Source: Terfezia claveryi
Lineage: Eukaryota > Ascomycota > Pezizomycetes > Pezizales > Pezizaceae
Direction of reading: 5' to 3'
NCBI GenBank assembly: GCA_015179025.1
Contig: WHUX01000454.1
Location: 1-25,398, forward strand
DNA: 25,398 nt
This document shows positions 8,985 through 19,199 of this stretch, piece after piece. A program made the position numbers and the translations under genes. The notes under the pieces are model-generated. The model was not told where the DNA came from. It saw only the letters and a list, made by a program, of their open reading frames with translations, and made no database searches. How positions within the stretch are numbered: the first letter of the stretch is position 1; the number at the start of each line of letters is the position of its first letter.

Positions 8985-9225
8985 ATATATATGAGAAATC
9001 CATATATTTGCATGCATATATATATATATATGTGTGAGAAACTCATGCTTTTGGAGACATATATATACATATATGTGAGAAATCCATGTATTCGCGGGCT
9101 TATATATCTCCAAAAGCATGAGTTTCTCGGATATATATATATAAGTCTCCAAAAGCACAAGTTTCTCATGTATATATATATATAAGCCTACGAATACATG
9201 AATTCCTACGAAATATATTACAAAG
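8985..9225. repeat. satellite remnant with internal orientation switch
   Basis: Monomers read B, A, B on the plus strand up to about 9100 (GAAACTCATGCTTTTGGAGAC at 9038). They then read A, A, B on the minus strand (GTCTCCAAAAGCACAAGTTTC at 9151), ending at a CCTACGAAATATATT flank that inverts the left-arm edge. The switch lies at about 9100-9108. Confidence 0.85.
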
Positions 9226-9493
9226 CGTGAACTCCATACATATCGCAATACCATGACTACGATTGCCCAATGTGACTATTTCTAGGCCAGGCATTGAATA
9301 GTACAGTACCTGCATGCAAAAGGGGGCTGAGTGCTATTGATCACTATCATGCCACTTCTCTTGTTATCGCTTATCACATTGTCTTCGGAAAGTCTAAATC
9401 GTTGGCTATAGCAGTTGGCCTTAGCAACTATCATTTTCCTGTATATATACCTCCCTTTTTCGTGCATTTTCCCTTTGCTCTCTATCCCAGCAT

Positions 9494-9700
9494 ATTATGG
9501 CTAGCATTAGAGTGACTATTGGAGTGAATATTATGGCGAGTATTAGGGCAAGTATTAGAGCGAGTATTAGAGTGAGTATTAGAGCGAGTATTAGAGCGAG
9601 TATTAGAGCAAGTATTGGATCGAGTATTAGACTGAGTATTAGAGCGAGTATTAGAGCGAGTATTGGAGCGAGTATTAGAGCAAGTGTTAAAGCGATTGAA
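9494..9700 (-). repeat. 12-bp minisatellite, right arm
   Basis: About 17 copies of GCGAGTATTAGA, the reverse complement of the 4600-4765 unit, with GTGAGTATTAGA and GCAAGTATTAGA variants. Open frames here come from the period only. Confidence 0.92.
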
Positions 9701-9953
9701 GCAACAATTGCATGTTCTATATATATATCTATTGCTCAATACCTCTGTGTATATAATTTTAGTGAATACAATGGATATTTCTGCTCCATGCATATTCCAT
9801 AGCTGCATTAGTAGTACGTAGCTAGCTGATATTAGAGCATTATAGATGCAAGCAGGGAGCGGATATGCATTGTAGAAGAGAGCAATTTGGGGTCCTGGTT
9901 CAGCAACGCCAGACGTGGAACCTATAGTGTTGGGGATGAGCAGCCCATCTCAT

Positions 9954-10116
9954 GTTGCGTCCAAGAAGTGGTAGTATGCTTCTGTTGCGTCTTAGGCATG
10001 GGAGTACACTTGTATTGCATCCTAAGCACTGGTACGCACAAGTGTTACATCCTGACGCTGGTGTGCATGAGTGTTACGTCCTGACACTGGTGCACCAAGC
10101 ATTTTACATCCTGATT
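9954..10116 (+). repeat. 30-bp minisatellite, about 5.4 units
   Basis: Units start at about 9954, 9984, 10014, 10044 and 10073. Each opens GTTRCRTCCT-like and carries a YTGGTRYRCA core (for example GTTACATCCTGACGCTGGTG). It lies just outside the right arm. The left arm has no matching array at its outer edge, although GCGTCCTATGCGTCTTG near 4183 is reminiscent. Confidence 0.8.
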
Positions 10117-10189
10117 GTAAGTTCCTGTCTCATGCATTCTGTGCATTGGACATACAGAAAGACATATAACGTGAATATTTTTTTTGCTG

Positions 10190-11510
10190 ATGTATTATAT
10201 ATATAGAATTTTTATATATATGATCTCCTTACCTACTAGCTAGGTGTACCTCATAGTCGCTTTATCCTCTAAAGCTCTTATTACAGTATTAGATAGCTAC
10301 TTAATAAGACAAAGATAATAGTTAAAATATTATAAATAAAATGGATAGTATATTTAATATAATTAAAGCTAAGGAAAAGTTAGTTAGTAAATAATAAAAT
10401 AGAATTACAGATATAGAATATAATTTATAATTAAAGAAGAAAAATTATATTTTAATAATTAAAGAAATTATTTAAAAATATATATTAAACTAGAAATTAG
10501 TTTTAGTATATATTTGGAAAGTATATATAAAGAGTATATAAGGTAGTAGAAATTTAGTAGTATATACAGTATTAAATATAATTTTAAAAATATATATATA
10601 GTATATAAAAGATAGTAGGAATTTACTAATATATTAGATATAGAATATATATTTTAAAAGTATATAAGAGGTATATAAAAGGTAGTAGAAATTTAATAGT
10701 ATACTATAGTATACCTAATAGTATATTATAGTATATCCAGTAATATACTATATTATAATATAGATTTCTTTTTACTAATAAAAGAAATTATATATATAGT
10801 AAAATTTATATTCTAAAATAGTAGAAAAATATATAGATAAGTACCTTAAATAACATATATTATTAATATAAATAATTAAATATTTATATACTATATTTTT
10901 AAAAATTTTGTACATATTATAAATAATAGAAGCTAATATATTATAATCTTTTTTATATAACTTTACCTTTATAATATCTTATATAACTAATTTTAGTTAT
11001 TAATATTATACTACTTTTATATTTAATTTATTTTAAATTTTACTAAACTATAAAGTTATTATAAATTAAAATTATTATATTCTTTTTGAAAATATAGTAT
11101 AATATAACTTTATTTATAAAGCTAATAAAGTTTAAATTTTACTAAACTATAAAGTTATTATAAGTTAAAATTATTATACTTTTTTTGAAAGTATATAGTA
11201 TAATATAACTTTATTTATAAAGCTAATAAAGTTTAGCTATCTAGATAGTACTTTTGGTATTTTTAAAGAAGTAAAATTACTATCTAAGTAATAATATTCT
11301 TCTTTTTAGTACTAATACTAATATAGCTATCTTAATTCCTCTATAAATTAGTATTTAAATAAAATATAAATAGTTATATTATAAAAACTATTAGCAATTA
11401 AACTGTATTCTTACATCTATTTGGTTAGACATCTAAGATAAGCAACAAAAGTGTTTAAGTAGTTTTTTAAAATAGTATCAACTCTAATAATAATACTACA
11501 GACCTTCTAA
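10190..11510. other. very AT-rich, RIP-like block upstream of tof1
   Basis: Almost entirely A/T with virtually no CpG. It includes loosely repeated AGTATATA-AGGTAGTAGAAATTTA motifs (about 10500-10730). No reading frame is plausible. It is best read as a repeat mutated beyond recognition, ending about 180 bp before the tof1 start codon. Confidence 0.6.
11035..11234. repeat. tandem duplication, about 100 bp x 2
   Basis: Copies at 11035-11133 and 11134-11234 share AAATTTTACTAAACTATAAA at the left and AACTTTATTTATAAAGCTAA at the right. They differ by a few transitions and a 2-bp indel. Each copy holds an inverted pair (ATAAAGTTAT and ATAACTTTAT). Confidence 0.85.
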
Positions 11511-11590
11511 ATTTGAAGTGCAGGTGCCAGACCACCAAATTGAAAAAAGCTCAGGCCCGCATGACAAATCCTTCTCGCGACCCTACTTCT

Positions 11591-11599
11591 ATGCGTTAA
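11591..11599 (+). promoter_or_regulatory. possible minimal upstream ORF of tof1
   Basis: ATG CGT TAA lies 86 nt before the tof1 ATG. If the transcript starts upstream of it, this two-codon ORF would be met first by ribosomes. The transcription start is unknown, so this is speculative. Confidence 0.25.
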
Positions 11600-11685
11600 C
11601 CCCTTGATTGATTTCACATTACCCCTGCAGCGGAACAACGCAAAACCAATTGATCCTTTATATTCCCTACACTCGAGGCATTCCG

Positions 11686-14600
11686 ATGAGCTCCGATGAG
11701 GACGAACAGCGACAAGATCTCGTCGACCCACTGCTCCGAGCGCATATTCAACAACTTTGTTCTGCCCTTGGAGGCTCACACGCAAGTGAAGCAGGACAAT
11801 ACGTTCTCGGAGATGAAGCACTTGCATGTCTGAAGGATCTGAAACGTTGGCTCAAGGGATACGATGAGAAACTCAATCGATGGGATGTCGCAAGATGTAT
11901 GGCAGAGTGCCGACTGGTTACTGGAGACCTTCTGGAGATCATTGCGTCCTGGTCGAAAGAGGATGTCGAGGATAAGGTGAAGGCGAAAATTGTACTGGCG
12001 TGTGTGGAGCTGCTGGTGCCGCTTACATGGCCTCTCGACAAAGACCCAGCGAAGCTGACGTTGAATCACCATAAACATATGGCAGTGTTGGAGTATGCCC
12101 AGACCACATATAAGAATGCGTTGCTTCACCACCGGTCAGGAGCTATACTGAAGAGGGTAGTGCGAGTGTGTTTGCCGTCGATAGCCCTTTCACCAAAGGA
12201 GCGGACCGAAAGAGACGAGGGAATAATCAAGTTGGTACTCTATCTATTCCGGAATATTGCCTTGATCGAGCATCCGAACCCATCAGAGACAGATACTGGG
12301 GAGGAAATTTCGCGAGATGTTACCATTGAGATTTTTCACACCCAGAACATTTTCGATTTTCTGCTCACAATTTCTTCTGAAATGGGGGATGACTTTAAGT
12401 ACCAAGACACAGTTGTGATGGAGACTTTATACCACTTGCTGAAGGGTGTGGATATTGAAAAGCTCTTCATGACGGGCAAGGTCCAAAGTGCAAAAGCCAT
12501 CTCGCAGCTTGAGACACTACTCAGCATGGAAAAGGACCTGAAGGTGAATAACGCTAGGTCACAGCACACACGACACAGTCGATTCGGGACAACTGTCTGG
12601 GTTCAGAAGGCTGATGGTCGCCGAGTGACCGTATCAGGGCAGGATGTTTTGGCTGACAAATCCAAAGGTCTAGAAAAGGCCGACAACTCAAAGAGATGGA
12701 AGAAACCTAGGCATCGGGAAAAGGGTGATGGTTCTACTGCAAATGATTTTGACATGACCGTCACACTAAAGGGATCTAGTAAGAGGATACTGAGGAATTT
12801 TGTGGAGCTATTCTTAGATGTAGGATTCAATCGTATGGTTTCTATCACGCTCGACTATGTAGATATATGAGAGCTAACCGCGTAAAATAGCTTTATTTGG
12901 CTACCTCCGCAAGGCAATCGAACGGGAGTCAGACCGTATTCTCCTGAACTTTCACCCCCGGCAGTTTCTATACCTTGTATCTTGGTTCTTAGGTGTAGAG
13001 CGAATGCGACGAAAATTAACACCAGTCGAAGCCACAGAGGATGGTGATCTTAGCTTTGGGCTGGTCGCCGCTGTGCTCAATCAAGAAACTTTCATTCTAC
13101 TCAAGAGCCGCTTGAAAGGGTGGTTTGACGCAAAAGTCTGGTAGATCCCTCCACTCGTTCAAAGGTCGCTCGTATTGATTTGTGGTATTGAAGCAATGGA
13201 TAGATCTTGAAGCTGGGATGCGGTGTATGATACAGCTTGTACGAGCACTAAGTTACCCTGAATCTTGATCGGCAACCCAAGCTAACTTTCCACAGCTACT
13301 CACAGTGCAAGACATGGCTCTGTCCTGCCTTGAAAGGGACCAAGAAATAGCGGAAAACATGCAGAATCGAATCTTCTACGAAGAAGACACCCTGGATATA
13401 GTTCTATCCCTGCTCCGGAACTACAAGGCCCAGCCCTTCGGTTATCTGGACGCCTGTACAGAGCTCGCGCATGTACACCTTCGCATTTTGGAGCGATACT
13501 CCAAGGAAAACACTTACATCTTTGTTAAAGCCAAACGTCAAAAAAACCGACGAATTAAAGCTACACAGAAACAGGGCGAAGAGGCAACGGTCATCAACGA
13601 ATCAGATGAAGATCTACAGGTAGAGAACAGGCGCAACATTACAGAGCGATCATTCGATTTCATAAGATACGAGAGCAAATTCTTGAGTAATGCTTGTGTG
13701 GATACATTCCTAAAGCTCCTAGCGTATTACAAGGAGCTTGAATATGTTCAGATTAAGCGGGCATTGTCTTTCTTGCACCGGGCTTTTGTGAAGCGAGAGC
13801 AAGAAACGGCTCTGTTCCGGTTAGATGTGCTAGACCTTTTAAATATGATGGTTCAGGGTAAGGACGGACTGACGCGCTCACACCCGGCTTTCAAGGAGGT
13901 AGATCAGTTTACAAAGCATTATATCAAGCAGCTCGTACGTAAACTTCGGGAGACCCCGGCATTGTACGTCGAGCTACTCTTCACCAAGACAAGCCGCTCA
14001 AGCTTCTTCATCCAGCATGGGCACGATCAGGAAAACAATGTCAAGAAACCAAGACAACCTGCTGAGCTGTATGTTAGTCACAGGCTCCCCTACAGCGCAC
14101 AAGTAGGAGTTGCCGTTTCCGTTCTTTTGAATGAGAATAAGGATGATTCTGTACACTGGCTCAAGGGAGTCGTAGTCCGAGCTGTTGATGAAAGACAGGC
14201 CTGGGAGAGCGAACAGACGGCAAGGCGAATGGAAGAAGTGACTCTTGAAGGAGGAAAAGGGGCTCAGCCAGAGGCACCAATGGCAGACCCGATTGTTGTC
14301 ACTCCCGATACGGAAGAGCGCAAGACATCGGTGTCGAAAGATCCGAAGCTGATGTTGCTTCTCAGGATACTTGGACTTAGGGAATCCAGTCTTGACGGTA
14401 TGCTGCCAGCTTTCTCCCTTACTTTCAGCAAAATTTGGACTTTAATAAAGATGCTAAATTTCTGAAGACAACAGTGTTGCCAACTGGGAGGTTCCTCCCT
14501 CCCTATCCGCTGCGGACCTTCGTGAGCGCCTCGCGCTTCTAAAGAAACACACCGACGAGCCACCCGTTTACGAAAACGGTAGGAGCGCGGAAGATTTCCT

Positions 14601-15537
14601 GCGCCGCAAAACCAAACCTCGCGCAGGACACCTCGAGTCCTCTGACGAAGACGGCAAGACCGACAGAGAAAGCAATGATGGTGAACCCAAATTCGGTGCC
14701 AACTTGCTCAAAGACCCCAAGCCAAAAGAGGACAAGAAGAAATTACTCTTCCGCCATCGCCAGGGCGATGCTGAAGAAGACCAAGGAACCCTCCGCAAAC
14801 GGCAGGAGGAAGCTGGAAGGAAGCTTGAGGCCCGCATGAAGAAACAACGGGAGAAGATGGCGAGTATCAGGAGTGAGATTTATATCCGGGATTCTGATGA
14901 TGAGGAAAATGAGGAGAGAGACAGGGTTTTCTTCGAAAGGGAGAGGGAATTGGTGAAGAAACGCAAAAAGATGGGTCCGGCGCCAGAAGAAGCAAAGGAG
15001 CGAAGGAAGAAGGGGGGGCAAGACGACGAGGATGAAGTGGAGGAGGGGGGATGGAGGCAGGAGAGAAAGAAGAGAAAGAAGAATGAGAGGGCTAAAAGGA
15101 GAGAGAGTGGCGATACCGAGGATCTTCTTGAAGGGGCAACCGATGTGGATAAGGAAAACCACAATGAATCCCTACTTTTCTTCGACGACGGCGACAATGA
15201 GAGCGATGTGCAAATGCAGGATGTCTATCACCTTGATACTAATAATAGTGATGACAATGGTCCTGATCCCGTCACTCGTGCTTCAATGTCGACACCAATG
15301 GCCTCTGAGACCTCAAAACGATCAGATCCCGTCTTCCTTCCTTCTACACGAATTTTACCTAGTGGTAATGGTGGCGAAACAGAATACGAGAGTGATGACA
15401 ACCTTGATGATCCCATTGACGATGGTAGGGAACCAGGAAAAGAGAATAAGGTTATTCCAGGAGATGAGGAACAGAACGACTCTACGGTTGCGAAGCCAGT
15501 ACGAAAGCAGGTTGTGGTTGTTAGTGATGAGGAATAG
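11686..15537 (+). CDS. tof1: topoisomerase 1-associated factor Tof1 (Timeless/Swi1 family)
   Basis: Predicted exons are 11686-12832, 12891-13135, 13194-13238, 13296-14397 and 14468-15537, giving 3609 nt and 1202 residues, close to other filamentous-fungus Tof1 proteins. The family acts with Csm3/Swi3 and Mrc1 in the nuclear fork protection complex, stabilising paused replication forks and promoting checkpoint signalling and cohesion. The Timeless N-terminal domain covers roughly residues 40-400, with GQYVLGDEALACLKDLKRWL and LACVELLVPLTWP, and DEGIIKLVLYLFRNIA near residue 177. Exon 2 restores FNPLFGYLRKAIERE. Exons 3-4 restore MRCMIQLLLTVQDM and FGYLDACTELAHVHLRILE. Exon 5 gives PPSLSAADL and then an acidic, Lys/Arg-rich tail (basic clusters near residues 1005-1060, probably nuclear-targeting) ending in VVSDEE. 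The start is the first in-frame ATG, giving MSSDEDE. No in-frame stop or RIP damage is seen. The weakest point is the intron 2 donor. It is the only apparently intact gene in the window. Confidence 0.94.
12833..12890 (+). other. tof1: tof1 intron 1
   Basis: Donor GTATGG, branch site GCTAACC near 12872 and acceptor AAATAG give 58 nt, phase 1. Splicing turns GGATTCAATC plus CTTTATTTGG into GFNPLFG, matching the family. Unspliced, the frame stops at 12868-12870. Confidence 0.9.
13136..13193 (+). other. tof1: tof1 intron 2, weak donor
   Basis: The exons join as DAK then QWIDLEAGMRC, which fits the family, only if the 58-nt intron starts at GTCTGG and ends TTGAAG, phase 0. GTCTGG is a poor donor, and no clear CTAAC branch is visible. 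The nearby GTAGAT at 13141 is a better donor, but I found no acceptor that keeps frame with it. Confidence 0.6.
13239..13295 (+). other. tof1: tof1 intron 3
   Basis: Donor GTACGA, branch site GCTAACT at 13281 and acceptor CCACAG give 57 nt, phase 0. It joins MRCMIQL to LLTVQDM and leaves a 45-nt exon 3 upstream. Confidence 0.85.
14398..14467 (+). other. tof1: tof1 intron 4
   Basis: Donor GTATGC, branch-like GCTAAAT near 14454 and acceptor TGAAG give 70 nt, phase 1. It joins RESSLD to DNSVANWEVPP, as expected for the family. Reading through gives a stop at 14463-14465. Confidence 0.85.
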
Positions 15538-16010
15538 TGATGACGGTGTTGATACTGGCTTGGTTTTTGAATTACACCAGGTAACTATTGTAGGAGATAT
15601 CGGAACATGAAAACACAGATATCTTTGAGTATTATAGCTTATGTGTTTAATGATTACAGGAACTGTGTACCTAATAGTAGTAGTTAAATGAGAAAATTTG
15701 TATTTTATGGACATGTAAAATTGACTAGGCTTTTCTAGATAGACCAAGTTAAATAGAGGTGGACCATAAGCAACAACGACATCATTTTCCAAGGACTGAG
15801 CGAAAGGTCGCTCACAACAACGAAAAGGCTTCCGACGTCGGCTAAAAGCGCATTTTGTTCTGCTCGAGATCCTATACGAACTACAAAATCCCTATGAGGG
15901 TCAAGTTTTTGCTTTCATGGGAGACCGATTTTCTGAAGAGGGCCTACGTGGGAAGCGCTTCAAGCTGATCACGCTAATAATTTTACTATTCTATAAAGGA
16001 AAAGCAGCAG
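15538..16010. other. tof1 3' flank, CpG-retaining
   Basis: This holds the presumed 3' untranslated region and then about 230 bp (15745-15980) that still contains CpG, for example CTTCCGACGTCGGC. I see no neighbouring gene. The AT-rich repeat sequence resumes at about 15990. Confidence 0.4.
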
Positions 16011-16158
16011 CTTAAATATCTAGCTGTTTTTGAGAGGTAGCAATTACCACATCCTACATCAACGCAAATGCTATTTCAAAAGAATATGTTCTAATGTTCT
16101 CTACACTATTGCTATACTATGCTATCTAACCTTATACCTGGTTTCTATGTTCTCATAC

Positions 16159-16215
16159 TTATAAGTAGGAAAACACTTATGCTTGACTGATATAAGTAGG
16201 AAAACACTTATATTT
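16159..16215. repeat. 31-bp direct repeat with dyad
   Basis: ATAAGTAGGAAAACACTTAT occurs twice, about 32 bp apart. Each copy is itself an inverted repeat (ATAAGT ... ACTTAT). Confidence 0.7.
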
Positions 16216-17097
16216 AACTGATTATGAGAAGAGCTATATAGATTATAGAAGGAAGTTAATTCAGTACTATAATTTGGTACTACAAAGCCAGCCACTATTG
16301 TCTAGAAACAAAAATAATTAAAGATAGTTTATATTGTAAACTAATGAAAACTCTAACTATACTATAAAAACCTATTATAAAGTAAGTCATAAATTTCTAA
16401 TAATAGTAATATATAACTGAAATACTAGAGGTCTTTAAGGCTTTAAGGTTAGTAGAGTTTGAAGGTACAGGTGAAATAGGTAAAACTCTACTTTATTTAG
16501 CTTCTTAACTCAGTTATTAAATAACTAATTAATATAATAGACTAGTATAGACTTAGCTAATAGAATTCTATGAGTATTTCCGATTCAGTAACTTATTTTT
16601 TATGAAAGTGTGAAAAGAATAATATATTGCTAAATCTTTATTACTATTATAGACTCTTTTGAACTTTGACTATGATCTTGACTTTACTTAAAACCTTAAA
16701 CTTAACCTTAACTTAGACTATAGTATCACTAAAAACCTATGTACTTATCTATTTAAGTACTATTCATAATTATACTTGAACTTGTAATAGTTATATTAGA
16801 TATTAGTATAACTTTTAATATATAAACTTTAATAATGACCAACTCCTCATGAAACTTATGATAGTAATACTAGATATTAGTATAAACTTATAACCTATGA
16901 ACCTTAATACTTTACTAGCAACCTATATACTTGCTTATATAAGTATACTAGCTTAAAGAACTTGACCTTGCTTTTAACTAGTATGCTACCAATTGCATTC
17001 TGGAAAACTTAACTAGATACTTTACTTAATTAAAGATCTGCTAGATTAATTTAGTAAGATAACTTTATATCTCTAGAACCTTATTTTGTACTTAATT

Positions 17098-17141
17098 CTA
17101 TTTTGAAAGTTAAACTAGAACCTGTTTGACTTTCAAAATAG
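17098..17141. repeat. 18-bp-stem hairpin, arm repeated at 17274
   Basis: CTATTTTGAAAGTTAAAC (17098-17115) pairs with GTTTGACTTTCAAAATAG (17124-17141), one mismatch, around an 8-nt loop. The same arm recurs in direct orientation at 17274-17291 (CTATTTTGAAAGTCAAAC). Confidence 0.8.
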
Positions 17142-17509
17142 GAACTCTATGAACTTATACCTTACTTCTACTCTTCTAGACTTTTAGTTTATAACTTTAA
17201 TAAAAATCTATCTATCTCTTATTATTACAATATTTATCTTTTTCTTATTTGTCTTTTCTAGTATATTATAAGTCTATTTTGAAAGTCAAACTAAAACCTA
17301 TCTAACTCTCATAAGAGAATCTTCTCTACCTAGTATTTGCCTTATATATTCTAAATATTTATATATACTGAATGTATGACCCTTTTATTAATACTCAATT
17401 GAGATATTTGACAGTTATAAGTTAGGCTTTGAAGATAAGGTAACTAAGAAGTATATTAGAGTAAGAGTAAAGCTATTATAATTGTATACTCAGTTGTCCT
17501 TATCATCAC

Positions 17510-17770
17510 TTATAATGCAAGTAATGGGTTATCGTTATTGTTGCTCTCGGTATCACCTGCGATACAGGTGATGAGTTATCATTACCTTACTTGGCTTCTG
17601 AGATAGGGATTTTGGGAAGTTTATTCCTTCTATTGCCCTAATAAAACTATATATATATAGTCTCTATCTATCGTACTATCATTAGATCCTTATCCAATAT
17701 CTTGTATAGCTAATACAGGACCTTGCCTCTCCCCACGAAAGTGTACCTCTCTTGTATACCCCTTCCTCTT
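17510..17770 (+). mobile_element. 5' LTR of plus-strand gypsy element
   Basis: Homologous to the solo LTR at 3721-3985 and placed directly before the gag remnant. A TATATATATAG tract could be the promoter. Outer ends were not resolved because the flank is also AT-rich. T/C-rich leader sequence follows to about 18000. Confidence 0.65.
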
Positions 17771-18054
17771 GCTATAATCTGTTAAATAGCTCTTATGCAC
17801 TACTACCTCCCATTACTTCTATATATCCCCCTTGCCCTTACTCTTACTCCCATCCCCACCTTCCCCTATTTTATATATAGTGGTCCTATATATGTGATCT
17901 CCTTGCTCAGGTATACCTCTTTGTTACCTTGCCTACCCCTATACCCCTATTACACTATATTGGATTACTTTAACTAACCAGTACAATATCTAAACTAACC
18001 CTATTATCCTTGAACAGGTTCTAAGTATAGAGGGAGACTCTAATACCCTTAGAT

Positions 18055-19110
18055 TCAGCTCAGCTGTTAGAATACTGCCAAATGGCTATTAATATCTTCA
18101 CTACTACCTATAAGATTGGTAAAAAAGAAGGAGTAGAGCTCTAGAACACTAAACAAAAGCTAAAAGAAGCTAAAGATAAAATTTTTCTTTTTCAAGAGGA
18201 CCTTGCAGATGACCAAATAACTATTCACAATCTTAACTATACCCTTGCTGCTGTAACTACACAGGCACCTATAACTGTTATATTTACTAAAACCCAAAAC
18301 CTCTTTACCTTATGCAAATTCAATAGCAAATAGGCCTGCCTCAAGGCCTGGAAAAACTATATCAATATCAAACTTAATAGAGATGCTACTAAGTTTCCAA
18401 CCACCTAGCACAAACTCACATACATTTATGACCTGCTAGAAAGGATGGCTCTAGATCAAGTCTAGCTCTATATATTGGAAACAGGTATTAAACTAGTAGA
18501 TATTCCTACCCTATTTGTAATTTTTAACCAAGTGTTTAGAGATTTAGATTTAGAGAGAACAGCTACCTGAGCATTATAGGACCTCTGACAAAAAATACCA
18601 ACCTAGTCACTTATATGGCTAAATTCTCTAGGCTGGCTATAGAAGTCGACTAGAGTAACAAGATCAAAGTAGATCAATTTTAGGAAGGTTTAAGCATAGA
18701 ACTGAGACAGGCACTCATCAATTTTCTAGATATCTATACTCTCGAAGAATTCGTTGATCAGGTCAGCCAATTGAAGCAAAAGATAGCTAGGTTCAGAAAC
18801 AGTCTAAAGGCCTCTCCTACAATAGCACTACCTTAATTGACCTTTCCAGCCCCTTGCTCCCAGCTACAGGTTACTGTAACCTCCCCAAAAAAGCCAGCCC
18901 ACCCTTCTTTTATAGTGGGTAGACCAGCCTCAATGGACCTCTCTTCAAGAAGACCCTATCTTACTTAGGAGGAAAGGGATCACTGATATACTCAGGGTTT
19001 ATGTATTGCAAGCAGAAAGAGAAACTCCTTCATTGCAGCCTGCCCCCTTCCAAAGACTCATTTATTAGCTGTCCATGCCATCTCCGATATCTCAGAAACC
19101 AAAATTATGG
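18055..19110 (+). pseudogene. Ty3/gypsy gag, RIP-degraded
   Basis: Frames carry KKEGVEL and KLKEAKDKIFLFQEDLADDQ (coiled coil), then CLKAWKNYINIKLNRDATKF, LTYIYDLLERMALDQV, TLFVIFNQVFRDLDLERTAT and, after a frame change near 18590, LVTYMAKFSRLA and SIELRQALINFLDI. This is the capsid layout of fungal chromoviruses. A degenerate zinc-knuckle remnant (QGLCIASRKRNSFIAACPLP) follows near 19000. Most interruptions are TAG at Gln or Trp positions, as expected from C-to-T/G-to-A mutation. The knuckle has lost a cysteine. Gag would form the virus-like particle; this copy cannot. Confidence 0.75.
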
Positions 19111-19199
19111 AAGTAGATAAGTCGAGAAAAGCCCTATCTCTTACCTAGTTACTGATATTAGTAAGAGACCTACTTAGGGCCATTTATCTTTGTCTGTAT

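Larger units (their letters stand above)
8921..9945 (-). repeat. right arm of large satellite-bearing inverted repeat
   Basis: This is the reverse complement of the left arm (4372-5833) with the same block order: GGAACGGACCAGAAC junction, AT-rich satellite, GGCCAGGCATTGAATA, a block holding ATGCCACTTCTCTTGTTATC, the 12-bp minisatellite (9494-9700), TATATAATTTTAG, and GCCAGACGTGGAACCTATAG ending about 9933. Only about six satellite monomers remain, and the three nearest the junction run opposite to the rest of the arm. The arm is therefore about 1.0 kb against 1.46 kb on the left. Confidence 0.8.
16011..17500. other. AT-rich, RIP-like repeat DNA
   Basis: AT-rich sequence with almost no CpG and no usable frames. 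It contains duplicated short segments such as CTAGATATTAGTATAA (about 16796 and 16870), a 31-bp repeat and a strong hairpin, listed separately. Probably one or more decayed elements upstream of the gypsy LTR. Confidence 0.5.

Noticed and set aside
14743..15610. Frames overlapping the end of tof1 (+ and - strands)
   Set aside because: Shadows of the acidic/basic C-terminal coding region of tof1.
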